From the NCBI GenBank assembly GCA_017984635.1, contig JAGNZC010000008.1:1-64000 (forward strand): a stretch of DNA of 64,000 nucleotides, read 5' to 3'. The notes under the pieces are model-generated. The model was given only the letters and a program-made list of their open reading frames with translations. It was not told the origin of the DNA and ran no database searches. Source of the stretch: Crocinitomicaceae bacterium (GTDB taxonomy: Bacteria > Bacteroidota > Bacteroidia > Flavobacteriales_D > Crocinitomicaceae). Shown here one piece after another: positions 1 to 9,548 of this stretch. How positions within the stretch are numbered: the stretch's first letter is position 1; each line of letters starts with the position of its first letter. Position numbers and translations under genes: made by a program.

Positions 1-1424
1 AATTCATACACATCATTATTAAAAGAATATTGGTACAAATCGTTGATGGAATTCCCGCCTTGTAACCCTTGAAATTTTGAATACAAGTTGTTGTCAAAAA
101 AAGATTTTGATTCAAAAGTTGCAACACGTTTTTCTTGTGATGTCCCTACATCATATGTAAAATACATGGAGGAAGAATCAATATTCCAAAGGATTTTAGG
201 TGCAAAAACATCGATTTGATGAAAGGAATTTTGAAAAGGCGCTTGACCTAAACCAGCTGTTGATCTTACAAATTCTATTCTTTTCGCTGGAATATCGTAA
301 TAAAAAGACAAACTTGGATGGTAGATAGAATCCTTAGAACCAAGATAAATTGTACTTGTTGCATTGTAAATACGCAAGGATTGCTGATTAATCGTTACTT
401 CTTGTCCTCGTTGACGTATAAACGTTTTATCATTGCGGTAAAGTACGATTTCAGCTGGAATGGCAACTGTTCCTTTTCCTACGAAATTAGCTCCTTCTAA
501 TGAAAAACCACCTTTGTAATCTACTGAAGGCACAATTTTATTCAATTCCAATAATTTATCTTTGGAAGTAAATTGAGGATAGACTCGATCAATTTCTCGA
601 TTAATAGTCGTGGCCTTATCATTTAAATTCCCCAAAATAGGCGTTTTGAAATACGAAGTTGTCAATAAAACAGAGTCAATGTTAACATATGAAACTTTAC
701 AATTCACTTCATAATCTCCCAATAAAGCATACGTTGATTGTGCAGACAAACCTACCTTTTCCCACGTCACTTTCCCTTTTTTACCCAACCATTTTTTGGT
801 CAAAGGATCAAACTCTCCTGCTGTATTATAGATTACTAAACTGTCTAAAAAAGCGGCATCACTTTTAGAATTTGCTCTATTATTCTCAATTTTACATGCT
901 AAATTCCCGCCTTCAAATCTGAAAATAGGCTTTTCATTAAAATCAAAAGAAAATGTTCCGCCTTCATAATACCAACTAAAATTAGAAGCAACCGCAATTT
1001 TACGCTCCGAAAAAAACGTAGCTGATAAATCAATGAAATCCTCAAATTTCTTGGCGCTTTTTGACATCAATAACTTATCGATTGTGCTGTGCCAAGCATT
1101 AAAACTAGCAGAAGATTGTTGGGTCGTAACTAAGGCAAAAACAGAATATACGTAATTATATATTTCTGGATAAGGCTTCATTTTTTTCTCAACTAATTGG
1201 TTACAAACAGTCACCATCTTTGAAAAATAAGCCGCTGTAAATGCTGAATTTTCTTCTAAAACTTTGGGCACAACTTTCTTACAAAAATCTTGGTAGTCTC
1301 CTTTTCCGAAATCGGATAATAGTTTATTGAATTCTTTGGAGAATTTCGTTCGATCTTCTGAAAATGTTTGTCCAAATGTAAAACTTGAAAAGATTAGAAC
1401 TACAAACAATAAAATGCGTTGCAT
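1..1424 (-). CDS. Secreted protein of unknown function (partial, C-terminus beyond left edge)
   Basis: Reading leftward from an ATG at 1424 the frame stays open to base 1, giving at least 474 residues with no stop, so the gene continues out of the window. The N-terminus (MQRILLFVVLIFSSFTFGQ) is a clear Sec signal peptide ending in a typical FGQ cleavage region. The mature part starts with a mixed helical stretch (about 20-140) and then turns into beta-rich sequence with many Tyr, Ser and Asn. I recognise no catalytic motif or named family. It starts 11 bases after the prmA stop on the same strand, so it is probably the last gene seen of the tpiA-prmA operon. The product should be exported to the periplasm or outer membrane; its function is unknown. 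Confidence 0.8.
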   Translation of the reverse strand, partial: MQRILLFVVLIFSSFTFGQTFSEDRTKFSKEFNKLLSDFGKGDYQDFCKKVVPKVLEENSAFTAAYFSKMVTVCNQLVEKKMKPYPEIYNYVYSVFALVTTQQSSASFNAWHSTIDKLLMSKSAKKFEDFIDLSATFFSERKIAVASNFSWYYEGGTFSFDFNEKPIFRFEGGNLACKIENNRANSKSDAAFLDSLVIYNTAGEFDPLTKKWLGKKGKVTWEKVGLSAQSTYALLGDYEVNCKVSYVNIDSVLLTTSYFKTPILGNLNDKATTINREIDRVYPQFTSKDKLLELNKIVPSVDYKGGFSLEGANFVGKGTVAIPAEIVLYRNDKTFIRQRGQEVTINQQSLRIYNATSTIYLGSKDSIYHPSLSFYYDIPAKRIEFVRSTAGLGQAPFQNSFHQIDVFAPKILWNIDSSSMYFTYDVGTSQEKRVATFESKSFFDNNLYSKFQGLQGGNSINDLYQYSFNNDVYE

Positions 1425-1435
1425 ACAAATATTTT

Positions 1436-2272
1436 TTAACGGTATAACTCAATAGCTGCCCAATTGTCTTTGTTCAAAACACGGCGTTTGTTCAATCCAA
1501 ATTGCTGACAATACGTAACTAATTCCTCCACGTCTGAATCAAAAAACCCACTTAAAAATAAGGTTCCATTTTCAACCAAAAGTTTACTATAATGAGGAAT
1601 ATGCGCCTTTAACACATTTTTATTGATGTTCGCTAAAATCAATTCAAAGTGTTGACCTTCTAATAAATCGATATCGCCACACAACGCAGTGATTGTGTTA
1701 CAGGCATTGCGTTCTGCATTTTCAATGGTATTTTCAACGGACCAATCTTCGATGTCAACTGCAACAATTTCTTGAGCGCCTAATTTTTCAGCGATAATGG
1801 CTAAAACTCCTGTGCCAGTTCCCATGTCCAACACTTTTTTAGGCATTGCTTTTAATTCGAACAATGCTTTTGCCATCATCCAAGTTGTTTGATGGTGTCC
1901 TGTTCCAAACGACATTTTAGGTAAAATCTCCACGAGCATTCCCGTTTGTTCGGCGCGCTCATGAAAAGGGGCTAAAATCGTTAAGTAGTCCTCTACAACA
2001 ACGGGTTGAAAATCAGCTTCCCATGTTGCATTCCAATTTTGTTGTGGAATTATTTTTTGGTGAGTCGAAATACTTACATCCGAAGTGTTTTCTTCTAAAA
2101 ATGTTCCTTTCAAAGGTTGCAATACATCTACCGCCGTTACTTGTGCATAGGCTAAAAGTCCGGTTTCTGTATCGACAAAACTTTCAAAGCCTTGATCGGC
2201 CAATTGAACCATTGCGATTTCTGCCCAAGGATTTCTTGGAACGAGATCGATTGTTACTTCTAAATAATCCAT
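1436..2272 (-). CDS. prmA: Ribosomal protein L11 methyltransferase PrmA
   Basis: This is a class I SAM-dependent methyltransferase of the PrmA family, which methylates lysines and the N-terminus of ribosomal protein L11 in the cytoplasm. The 278-residue product has an N-terminal substrate-recognition part (1-100), the family motif FGTGHHQTT near 122-130, the SAM-binding loop LDMGTGTG at 148-155 and the post-I acidic residue in VDIE near 172. LANINKNVL near 213-221 matches the NxN motif of the family. A longer in-frame start at 2353 exists but would lie deep inside tpiA. The ATG at 2272 begins the conserved MDYLEV and shares one base with the tpiA stop (TAATG), which indicates translational coupling. 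It is a housekeeping operon member with nothing abnormal. Confidence 0.93.
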   Translation of the reverse strand: MDYLEVTIDLVPRNPWAEIAMVQLADQGFESFVDTETGLLAYAQVTAVDVLQPLKGTFLEENTSDVSISTHQKIIPQQNWNATWEADFQPVVVEDYLTILAPFHERAEQTGMLVEILPKMSFGTGHHQTTWMMAKALFELKAMPKKVLDMGTGTGVLAIIAEKLGAQEIVAVDIEDWSVENTIENAERNACNTITALCGDIDLLEGQHFELILANINKNVLKAHIPHYSKLLVENGTLFLSGFFDSDVEELVTYCQQFGLNKRRVLNKDNWAAIELYR

Positions 2273-3018
2273 TAAAATGCGTTTGCGATTGCGATAAATG
2301 ATGAAGCGTCTAATGCTGCTCCACCGATCAATCCGCCATCCACGTTCGGACAAGCAAATAATTCGGCAGCGTTGCTTGGATTACAACTTCCTCCGTATAA
2401 AATTGAAATTGATTCACTTATTTGAAGTGATTGATAATGCGTTGCTATGGCCGCTCGAATTCCTTTGTGCATTGCTTCCGCTTCTTGAACAGTAGCTGTT
2501 TTTCCAGTTCCAATAGCCCAAATTGGCTCATATGCTATGGTAACTTGTTTAAGTTGTTCCACTGAAAGGTGAAATAAACTTTCTTTTAACTGGTGCGTTA
2601 CAAATGTCAATTCTTCACCACGTTCTCGCACCTCCAATGGCTCTCCACAACAAAATATAAACGGCATCGCATGTGCGATGGCGGCATCTACTTTTTCTTT
2701 TAAAAACGCGTTGGATTCAAAAAACAATTCTCTTCGTTCGCTATGCCCGATTAAAACGGAAGAAACGCCCACATCTTTCAATTGATTCAAAGAAAGTTCT
2801 CCCGTATACGCGCCTTTTTCAGCAGGGTGGAAATTTTGTGCCCCAACTGGAATGGATTCATTACTTAACGAATGAAGGTAAACAGCAGGAGGAAACACCA
2901 TTAATTCAACAGGAGAATCCGCATTTTTTGTAGCACTGATTGTTTGCACCAATGTTGTTGCTTCACTGGCCAATAAATTCATTTTCCAGTTTCCTGCCAC
3001 TATTTTTTTTCTACTCAT
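2272..3018 (-). CDS. tpiA: Triose-phosphate isomerase
   Basis: The enzyme interconverts dihydroxyacetone phosphate and glyceraldehyde 3-phosphate in glycolysis and gluconeogenesis. The 248-residue length is normal for a TIM barrel. The catalytic residues are visible: Lys12 in GNWKMN, His92 in IGHSERR and Glu164 in AYEPIWAIGTGK, plus the phosphate-binding LYGGS near the C-terminus. I chose the ATG at 3018 rather than the upstream in-frame ATG at 3045 because SRKKIVAGNWKMN is the normal N-terminus and because this ATG overlaps the stop of the preceding gene as ATGA. That overlap and the TAATG overlap with prmA make three tightly coupled genes. Confidence 0.96.
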   Translation of the reverse strand: MSRKKIVAGNWKMNLLASEATTLVQTISATKNADSPVELMVFPPAVYLHSLSNESIPVGAQNFHPAEKGAYTGELSLNQLKDVGVSSVLIGHSERRELFFESNAFLKEKVDAAIAHAMPFIFCCGEPLEVRERGEELTFVTHQLKESLFHLSVEQLKQVTIAYEPIWAIGTGKTATVQEAEAMHKGIRAAIATHYQSLQISESISILYGGSCNPSNAAELFACPNVDGGLIGGAALDASSFIAIANAF

Positions 3019-4904
3019 TTTTTCAAACAATTTTTCTTCAACCATTCTACTGAAGGAGTCGAATTCGTTGGGTATTTCCCTTTGACAATTCCTTTTTGAA
3101 TGACTATTAATGATGGATTCGAACGAGCTATCGCTTTTAATTCTGTTTCGTCATTTAAGAAAACAGGCACATCAAATTGATTCTTTTTTCTAAATGCATC
3201 GATATCAGAACGATTCGAATTGGTAACCATGATAAATGGAATCTTATTTTGTTTGCAATAGCTTACGATTTCTTTGTAGCGCGCTATGTGTTCCCAACTT
3301 GCTTCTTTCAAATTTTTAGACGTCAACATAAATATTGTTTTCGCCTCTACGATGTAATTTCTCAAACTAACCTCCGTAAATTCAGGATTAATCAATTCAA
3401 TCGTATCCAAAATGGCATAATCTAATTCCGGATAATTTTCAGTAGAATATTCCTCCATTGGAATCTCAATTTTTGTCGCATTGACATAATCACGCAAGCG
3501 TAAACCTTGCATTTTACTACCAGCTAACATTTGTTGAACCACTGGCATTTTCAATTCTGTTTTCGTCAAATCAGCCGTTGCTAAAAATGGATTAAACTGA
3601 TCTGTAATCGATGGGATTTTACTTGGAATGATTTCTTTTTGTGTCATTTCTAAGTATTTCCATTCCGTTTTCTCCCAAATTTTTGAGTCAATATATTCTT
3701 TTGATGTCGAAGAATACTCTTTCTTTTCTCCCGTTTTTTTATTGACATACACCAACATACTTTCGTATTTCCCTTCAACTCCGTCGTTCATTTTTTCAAC
3801 CAAGTTAGAACCTTCAGCATAGGGACGGTAATCTTTCAACGGTTCGTAATGCAGAACATACGATGTTAAAACCAAGGTTGCAATTGAAACAATTACGCTA
3901 GAACCATAGTAATTAGCAAAAACCGGATTTTTCAAATTCAAGATCCAAAGTGCGCCATATAATGCAACCACAGAGAAAATTATTGGAAAATACCAACCGA
4001 ACACCCATGAGAAAAAGACGACAACAAGCATTGATGCACCAATGTAAACGGAGTTTTGTTGACGCGTATTTGGTTCAATAATCCATTGCGCAATAAAAAT
4101 CCAACATACCAAATACAACAAAACGATGTCTTTCCACAACGATTCTTTTGGAGTTAATGAACGACCAATAGATCCTTTCATTGCATCACCAAAACAGCCA
4201 CAGTCAGCCACACATTGCGGTTGTTTCATTTCATCAACAACAATTTCTGTAGCCGATTTTGAAATAATCTTGATGTCTTTATTCTTTTTGGATTCAGCTA
4301 GTTTTATTTGCGCCAGTTGATCGTTGATTGCATACGTGTCGCGGTCAACAAACTTTTTAGATGCATCACAATTCGCAGTGTGCCACGTTAGAAACGTAAA
4401 GAAAAACAACATTCCCATCATCAAGTAACTCACCAATTTGATTTTACCACCGATAATGGTAAGTACTCCTAAAACGATTTCTATCACGCAAATAAAAACG
4501 GACAAAAACAAGGCAGAATCAATCAAAAATTCCAATGAAAAACTTGGCCAATTGAATAATTCCTTGATGCGATATGCCAATGCGCCATCTTCAAAATACT
4601 CTTCTAATTTATAGGAAAATCCAATAGGATCGTTCGCTTTCACGAGTCCAGAAACGATGAACAAGCCACCGACCAACACACGTGCTACAGCAGACATCAA
4701 CAAACGTCCTCTAAAAACTAAAATAAAGACCGAACTTGCCGTCATTAAAAAATAACCGATGATTTTAAGTGCCGTAGCTTGTTCTTCGAAATTTGCATGT
4801 GAACCCATCACTGCAAGTGTTAACCCAATAATATTAATGGTTACAAAAAGAAGATTGAATAAAAAGGATCTTCCTTGAATGGTTGCTTTTTGTTTAAATT
4901 TCAT
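3015..4904 (-). CDS. BT_3928-like membrane protein: DoxX/MauE-like domain plus thioredoxin-fold domain
   Basis: The 629-residue protein has a DoxX/MauE-like N-terminal half with several hydrophobic membrane segments (about 15-35, 45-65, 75-95, 120-150, 160-180) and a loop carrying the cysteine-rich motif CVADCGCFGDA near 232-242. More membrane helices follow (about 270-365). The C-terminal part (about 505-629) looks like a peroxiredoxin/thioredoxin fold but has no CxxC pair. Proteins of this BT_3928 type commonly sit beside tpiA in Bacteroidota. The Cys motif suggests a redox or electron-transfer role at the inner membrane, which is inference. It is the second gene of the operon, 4 bases after DUF1599, and its stop overlaps the tpiA start. 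Confidence 0.8.
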   Translation of the reverse strand: MKFKQKATIQGRSFLFNLLFVTINIIGLTLAVMGSHANFEEQATALKIIGYFLMTASSVFILVFRGRLLMSAVARVLVGGLFIVSGLVKANDPIGFSYKLEEYFEDGALAYRIKELFNWPSFSLEFLIDSALFLSVFICVIEIVLGVLTIIGGKIKLVSYLMMGMLFFFTFLTWHTANCDASKKFVDRDTYAINDQLAQIKLAESKKNKDIKIISKSATEIVVDEMKQPQCVADCGCFGDAMKGSIGRSLTPKESLWKDIVLLYLVCWIFIAQWIIEPNTRQQNSVYIGASMLVVVFFSWVFGWYFPIIFSVVALYGALWILNLKNPVFANYYGSSVIVSIATLVLTSYVLHYEPLKDYRPYAEGSNLVEKMNDGVEGKYESMLVYVNKKTGEKKEYSSTSKEYIDSKIWEKTEWKYLEMTQKEIIPSKIPSITDQFNPFLATADLTKTELKMPVVQQMLAGSKMQGLRLRDYVNATKIEIPMEEYSTENYPELDYAILDTIELINPEFTEVSLRNYIVEAKTIFMLTSKNLKEASWEHIARYKEIVSYCKQNKIPFIMVTNSNRSDIDAFRKKNQFDVPVFLNDETELKAIARSNPSLIVIQKGIVKGKYPTNSTPSVEWLKKNCLKK

Positions 4905-4908
4905 AATT

Positions 4909-5448
4909 CTATTTTTCTGATAATAAGATCAATGAAAAGACAGCATAATTTAACATGTCAAAATAATTGGCATCGATGCCTTCACTCATGATTGTTGCGC
5001 CATCATTGTCTTCAATTTGCTTCACGCGTAATAACTTCATTAAAATCAAATCTGTTAAGGAGCTCACGCGCATTGAACGCCACGCTTCACCGTAATCATG
5101 ATTTTTCTTCGCCATCAATTCGTAGGCTTCTGTTGCATATTTATCGTACAATAAATCAGCTACAGCTGGCGCCACTTCTAAATCGTTCAAACTCGTTTCA
5201 CGCACTTGAATGATTGCCATGATGCAATAGTTGATAATCGCTTTGAATTCATCTTCAGCACTTTCACCTACTCTGTTCTCCCCCGTTTCTTGCAAAGTAC
5301 GAATGCGTTGCGCTTTGATGTAAATTTGATCGGTTAAAGAACTTGGGCGCAATACACGCCATGCCGTTCCATAATCTTTTGTTTTCTTAGAAAAGATATC
5401 TCTGCAAACATTGATTACATTTGCATATTCTTTATTAGTTTGACTCAT
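4909..5448 (-). CDS. DUF1599 domain protein with internal duplication
   Basis: The 179-residue cytoplasmic protein is made of two copies of one domain. The first copy has KTKDYGTAWRVLRPSSLTD near 23-41 and the second has KNHDYGEAWRSMRVSSLTD near 115-133; both then continue into IxxKxxRxxxxE. This is the arrangement of DUF1599 (Pfam PF07659, a nucleotide-modification-associated domain). The biochemical activity is not established. It is the first gene of the operon running down to prmA. Its start codon is only 10 bases from the divergent folP start, so at least one of the two promoters must lie inside the opposite gene. Confidence 0.85.
   Translation of the reverse strand: MSQTNKEYANVINVCRDIFSKKTKDYGTAWRVLRPSSLTDQIYIKAQRIRTLQETGENRVGESAEDEFKAIINYCIMAIIQVRETSLNDLEVAPAVADLLYDKYATEAYELMAKKNHDYGEAWRSMRVSSLTDLILMKLLRVKQIEDNDGATIMSEGIDANYFDMLNYAVFSLILLSEK
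5416..5423 (+). promoter_or_regulatory. -7 box of folP promoter inside the DUF1599 gene
   Basis: TACATTTG matches the Bacteroidota -7 consensus TAnnTTTG exactly and ends 35 bases before the folP ATG. It lies within the first codons of the divergent DUF1599 gene, as the 10-base gap demands. Confidence 0.5.
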
Positions 5449-5458
5449 TTAATTTAGT

Positions 5459-6313
5459 ATGGACATTTCAAGCGTTGAAGTTACACATTTTCCAAAAAAT
5501 AGACAAGTTCTGTTGAAGGATAAATTAGTTGATTTATCAAAACCTCTTGTAATGGGGATTGTTAACGTAACTCCTGACTCCTTTTACGAGAACAGCAGAG
5601 CGAATGATGAAAAAAAAATATGTACAACCGTCGAACAAATGTTGAGCGATGGCGCAGCATGTATTGATTTGGGTGCCTTCTCAACGCGCCCTGGAGCGGA
5701 ACTTATTTCTGAAGAAGAAGAAATCAAGCGGATACAGAACCCAATAAAATGGATTTTAAACGCATTTCCAAATACGCTTATTTCGTTAGACACCTTTCGT
5801 GGAAACGTGGCAAAAACAGGACTCGATTTAGGTGTTGGTTGCATCAATGACATCAGTGGTGGTGAATTTGATCCCACGCTTTTAAACATAGTGGCAGCAT
5901 ACAAAGTTCCTTATATTTTGATGCATTCCAATGATAAAATGGAAAACATGCATTCGGTGGAACAAAAAAACAACTTGTTTCAAGAAATGATGGTTTATTT
6001 TTCTAAAAAACTGAATGATTTAAATGAGCTAGGCATTCACGATGTAATCATCGATCCAGGATTTGGATTTGGAAAAACACTGGAAGAAAATGAGTACATC
6101 CTCAAAAACTTAAACCTATTTCACGTACTGGAGCGTCCAATTTTGGTAGGAATTTCTAGAAAATCTATGATTTATAAAAAACTTAACTGCACACCTGAAG
6201 AAGCGTTAAACGGTACAACTGTTTTAAACACATTGGCCGTACAAAAAGGTGCTTCGATTTTGCGGGTTCACGATGTGAAAGAAGCGATGGAAGTGATACA
6301 ACTTTTGGATTGA
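5459..6313 (+). CDS. folP: Dihydropteroate synthase
   Basis: FolP joins p-aminobenzoate to dihydropterin pyrophosphate to make dihydropteroate in folate synthesis. The 284-residue TIM-barrel protein shows the family landmarks in order: GIVNVTPDSF near 34-43, DLGAFSTRPGAE near 71-82, NDISGGEFD near 130, DPGFGFGKT near 200, ISRKSM near 236 and the terminal RVHDV. It is the target of sulfonamides in other bacteria. It is divergent from DUF1599 with 10 bases between start codons, a neighbourhood common in Bacteroidota. It is followed by a 24-bp near-palindrome and a convergent PLP-enzyme gene. Confidence 0.95.
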   Translation: MDISSVEVTHFPKNRQVLLKDKLVDLSKPLVMGIVNVTPDSFYENSRANDEKKICTTVEQMLSDGAACIDLGAFSTRPGAELISEEEEIKRIQNPIKWILNAFPNTLISLDTFRGNVAKTGLDLGVGCINDISGGEFDPTLLNIVAAYKVPYILMHSNDKMENMHSVEQKNNLFQEMMVYFSKKLNDLNELGIHDVIIDPGFGFGKTLEENEYILKNLNLFHVLERPILVGISRKSMIYKKLNCTPEEALNGTTVLNTLAVQKGASILRVHDVKEAMEVIQLLD

Positions 6314-6337
6314 AATAAACGATGGTTATGTCAGAAA

Positions 6338-6361
6338 TTTACAACATTGCAATATTGTAAA
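6338..6361 (+). repeat. 24-bp near-palindrome, copy 1
   Basis: The arms TTTACAA and TTGTAAA flank a core cATTGCAATa. Eleven of twelve positions pair across the centre, with one mismatch (C against A). The same 24 bases recur exactly, in the same orientation, at 18161-18184. This copy lies between the ends of the convergent genes folP and the PLP deaminase. No T-run follows, so it does not look like a terminator. Confidence 0.7.
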
Positions 6362-6408
6362 TAATCCAGCAAGAATCAACTCTTCAGCACCATTTTTCTA
6401 AAAAAGCT

Positions 6409-7338
6409 CTAATAAAACACTTTGTTTTCTTTTTCAGCAATCGCTCTACCTCCTTCTATCCCACCTGTATGTACAAACAGGACTTTTTTATTTTCTATGT
6501 TTTGTTGGTTCAACCAATCTATCATTCCAAAAAAAGCTTTGCCTGTGTAAATTGGATCTAAAGGAAGTGCCGTTTCACTGAAAACAGTTTCCATAAATGT
6601 TAGTAATTCAGGTGTGTATTTTCCATATGCACCAAAATGATAATTACTTAAAACATGTGTTTTTTCAAGTAATTCATCAATGGTTTCTTGACTAAAACCA
6701 GCGTAACTAAACAATTTTGCCATTTCTGCTTTTGAATCAAATCCTTTTAAAACGGGTACAACACATAAAGTCGTTTTTTCTGGCAAGGCCAATGCTAATC
6801 CGCAACTGGTGGTGGTGGTTCCTTGCGCTACAAACACATAGTCAAAATCATTGGGAGTTTCTGTTAAAATCTCTTGACAGCCAACCATGCCTAAGTAATT
6901 CGCCCCTCCTTCAGGTATAACTTGGAAATTGGGATAATCCGCCATCAATTCATCTTTGTAAATTTTTTCATGACGCAAAGCGTATTCTTCTCTGCTTAAA
7001 AAAACAAGTTGCATACCTGCAGCATGGCATTTATGTAAAAGTTCATTCGCATCTTTCGTTAACTCATCGCCGCGCACTAAGCCAATTGCTTTTAACCCTG
7101 CTTTTTGACAGGCAAATGCAGTTGCCAACAAATGATTGGAATAAGCGCCACCAAAGGTTAAGACACCTTCTTTTTTGGATTGAAGAATGGATGCAATCGA
7201 ATAATTCAACTTGCGCCACTTGTTGCCAGAAACGTAAGGATCAATTAAATCATCGCGCTTTATAAACAATTCATTGCCTGAGGTGTTTAAGCTTGGTAAC
7301 TCAATTTGTTGAAGAATTGAACGACTTGTTGAAAACAT
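6409..7338 (-). CDS. PLP-dependent ACC deaminase / D-cysteine desulfhydrase family enzyme
   Basis: The 309-residue protein is a fold-type II PLP enzyme of the 1-aminocyclopropane-1-carboxylate deaminase / D-cysteine desulfhydrase group. The PLP lysine is Lys40 in SGNKWRKL; GGAYSNH near 63-69 is the substrate-binding loop and VAQGTTTTSCGLA near 170-182 is the phosphate-binding loop. The C-terminal VHTGGIEGG matches the family end. The sequence cannot separate deaminase from desulfhydrase activity; D-cysteine detoxification is the usual guess. The start at 7338 gives a normal N-terminus and leaves 31 bases to the divergent DUF5522 gene. Confidence 0.85.
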   Translation of the reverse strand: MFSTSRSILQQIELPSLNTSGNELFIKRDDLIDPYVSGNKWRKLNYSIASILQSKKEGVLTFGGAYSNHLLATAFACQKAGLKAIGLVRGDELTKDANELLHKCHAAGMQLVFLSREEYALRHEKIYKDELMADYPNFQVIPEGGANYLGMVGCQEILTETPNDFDYVFVAQGTTTTSCGLALALPEKTTLCVVPVLKGFDSKAEMAKLFSYAGFSQETIDELLEKTHVLSNYHFGAYGKYTPELLTFMETVFSETALPLDPIYTGKAFFGMIDWLNQQNIENKKVLFVHTGGIEGGRAIAEKENKVFY

Positions 7339-7357
7339 ATTTTATTAAAAAGTTGAC

Positions 7358-8099
<742 letters not shown>

Positions 8100-8117
8100 G
8101 TGTGATTATTTTGAAGG

Positions 8118-8125
8118 CAAATTTA
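8118..8125 (-). promoter_or_regulatory. -7 box of plsC-like gene
   Basis: On the minus strand TAAATTTG matches TAnnTTTG and ends 18 bases before the start codon at 8099. Confidence 0.5.
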
Positions 8126-8210
8126 CAAAATAAAGTGCGATTGGTCATGATTGTGTCTATAAATTCAAAAGATTTTATTCCTGATTTGACGGATGAATTA
8201 GATTTACATT

Positions 8211-8218
8211 TACATTTG
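8211..8218 (+). promoter_or_regulatory. -7 box immediately before the gene at 8223
   Basis: TACATTTG fits TAnnTTTG and ends 4 bases before the ATG. A TTTG at 8185-8188 lies 22 bases upstream and could be the -33 element. This implies a leaderless or nearly leaderless transcript. Confidence 0.5.
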
Positions 8219-8222
8219 TTGC

Positions 8223-9548
8223 ATGTATCTAAAAAAAGGGTTTTTAAATTTAATCGTTGTTGGACTTGTACTGGTCACAATCGGATTGTTTTTTCGCTTA
8301 ACATCATTGATTTTAATTGAGAATAAAAACGAAAACCTGCAACACATTCCTGAAAATGCTTCAATTGTTATTCAATTAAATGCTAAAAAACTAGCCAACC
8401 AAGCGTTTAAAAATGCCTTAAAAAAATTAAATGATACAGAACTGATTCAATTGATTGAAACAGCTGTCTTCAAAGAAAAGGTAGCCGAAGACAAACCAAT
8501 AGGAATTGTGCCGCTTTCCAATCAAATTCTATTCCAAATTCCGTTTCAGAATAAAGAAATAATGGGTGTATTGATCAACTTGGAAGACCAAGAAGCATTT
8601 GATACTTTTTTATCTTCAAAACACATTCCTGGAGCATCGAATGAAAATGTAGGTGTTTTCTTTTTAAATAAATCAAACAACTCTTTTGATGCGTTAAATG
8701 CGCTAGGAAAGAAAATTATTGCAACAAAAACATCCATTCAATTAGATGAAAACCAAGCGTTTTATATCCAAAGCAAAAAAATGCAAATTGGTTCGCTTCA
8801 ACTAAATGGGAATGCCGGATTAGACATTCAGGAAAATAAAATCGATTTCAAAGGAACATATGCAATAAAAGGAAACAAACGATTTGATTTTTCGGCGATT
8901 CGTACTTTAAAAGCAGCTGGTTTTCATATTTCTACTGCCATTATTCCAACTGCTGCCAACGATAGTTTGAAATCGTTTTTACACAAAACCTTTGGATTCA
9001 AACTGCCAGCAATTTCAGCTATCTCAATGAATTACTTTGGAAGTACGATTGTTTCAAAAAATGATAAAACATGGTTCATTCCAACAATTGATTTAATCAT
9101 ACACTGCAAAAAATCGGTGGACATTCAACAATTAATGAGCAACCAAGTTGTATTAGAAAAAATCGGCTACAAATTAGGTGATCATCGTTTAATATTTGAT
9201 GATAAAGTGATTTATTTCAAACAATTAAGTCCCACAAGTTTTTACATGGGAAGAAGTGCGGAACCACTTTTAAACAAGCAAAAAACGACGAATATTTTAT
9301 CCATTAATGGTCAATTAAAACCCCTTTTTAAAATTGAAGGCGGCGGTATTTTATATTCTTTAATGGAGTTGATTCCTTTGTACAAAGCAAGTCAACAGTT
9401 TGTAGAAAAAAACGAGGCGATTCGTTTAGAACTAAAGCAAATTTCTACCAATCAATACCAATTAAACGGTGCGTTGGTTTTCAAAGAAAACTACTTGGCA
9501 ACCAATGAATTAATTCGATTCTTTTTGCTAAGTCAATTGATGAATTAA
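8223..9548 (+). CDS. Membrane-anchored protein of unknown function
   Basis: The 441-residue protein has one N-terminal hydrophobic segment (about 8-32, no evident cleavage site), so it is probably anchored in the inner membrane with a periplasmic body. The rest is Lys/Asn/Ile-rich alpha-beta sequence without a catalytic motif that I recognise. Phrases such as NASIVIQLNAKKLANQAF near 46-63 recall the opening of DUF3352/DUF4836-type surface proteins, but I cannot assign it. Its end overlaps the end of the convergent BtuF-like gene by 21 bases. Codon use looks like that of its neighbours. Confidence 0.75.
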   Translation: MYLKKGFLNLIVVGLVLVTIGLFFRLTSLILIENKNENLQHIPENASIVIQLNAKKLANQAFKNALKKLNDTELIQLIETAVFKEKVAEDKPIGIVPLSNQILFQIPFQNKEIMGVLINLEDQEAFDTFLSSKHIPGASNENVGVFFLNKSNNSFDALNALGKKIIATKTSIQLDENQAFYIQSKKMQIGSLQLNGNAGLDIQENKIDFKGTYAIKGNKRFDFSAIRTLKAAGFHISTAIIPTAANDSLKSFLHKTFGFKLPAISAISMNYFGSTIVSKNDKTWFIPTIDLIIHCKKSVDIQQLMSNQVVLEKIGYKLGDHRLIFDDKVIYFKQLSPTSFYMGRSAEPLLNKQKTTNILSINGQLKPLFKIEGGGILYSLMELIPLYKASQQFVEKNEAIRLELKQISTNQYQLNGALVFKENYLATNELIRFFLLSQLMN

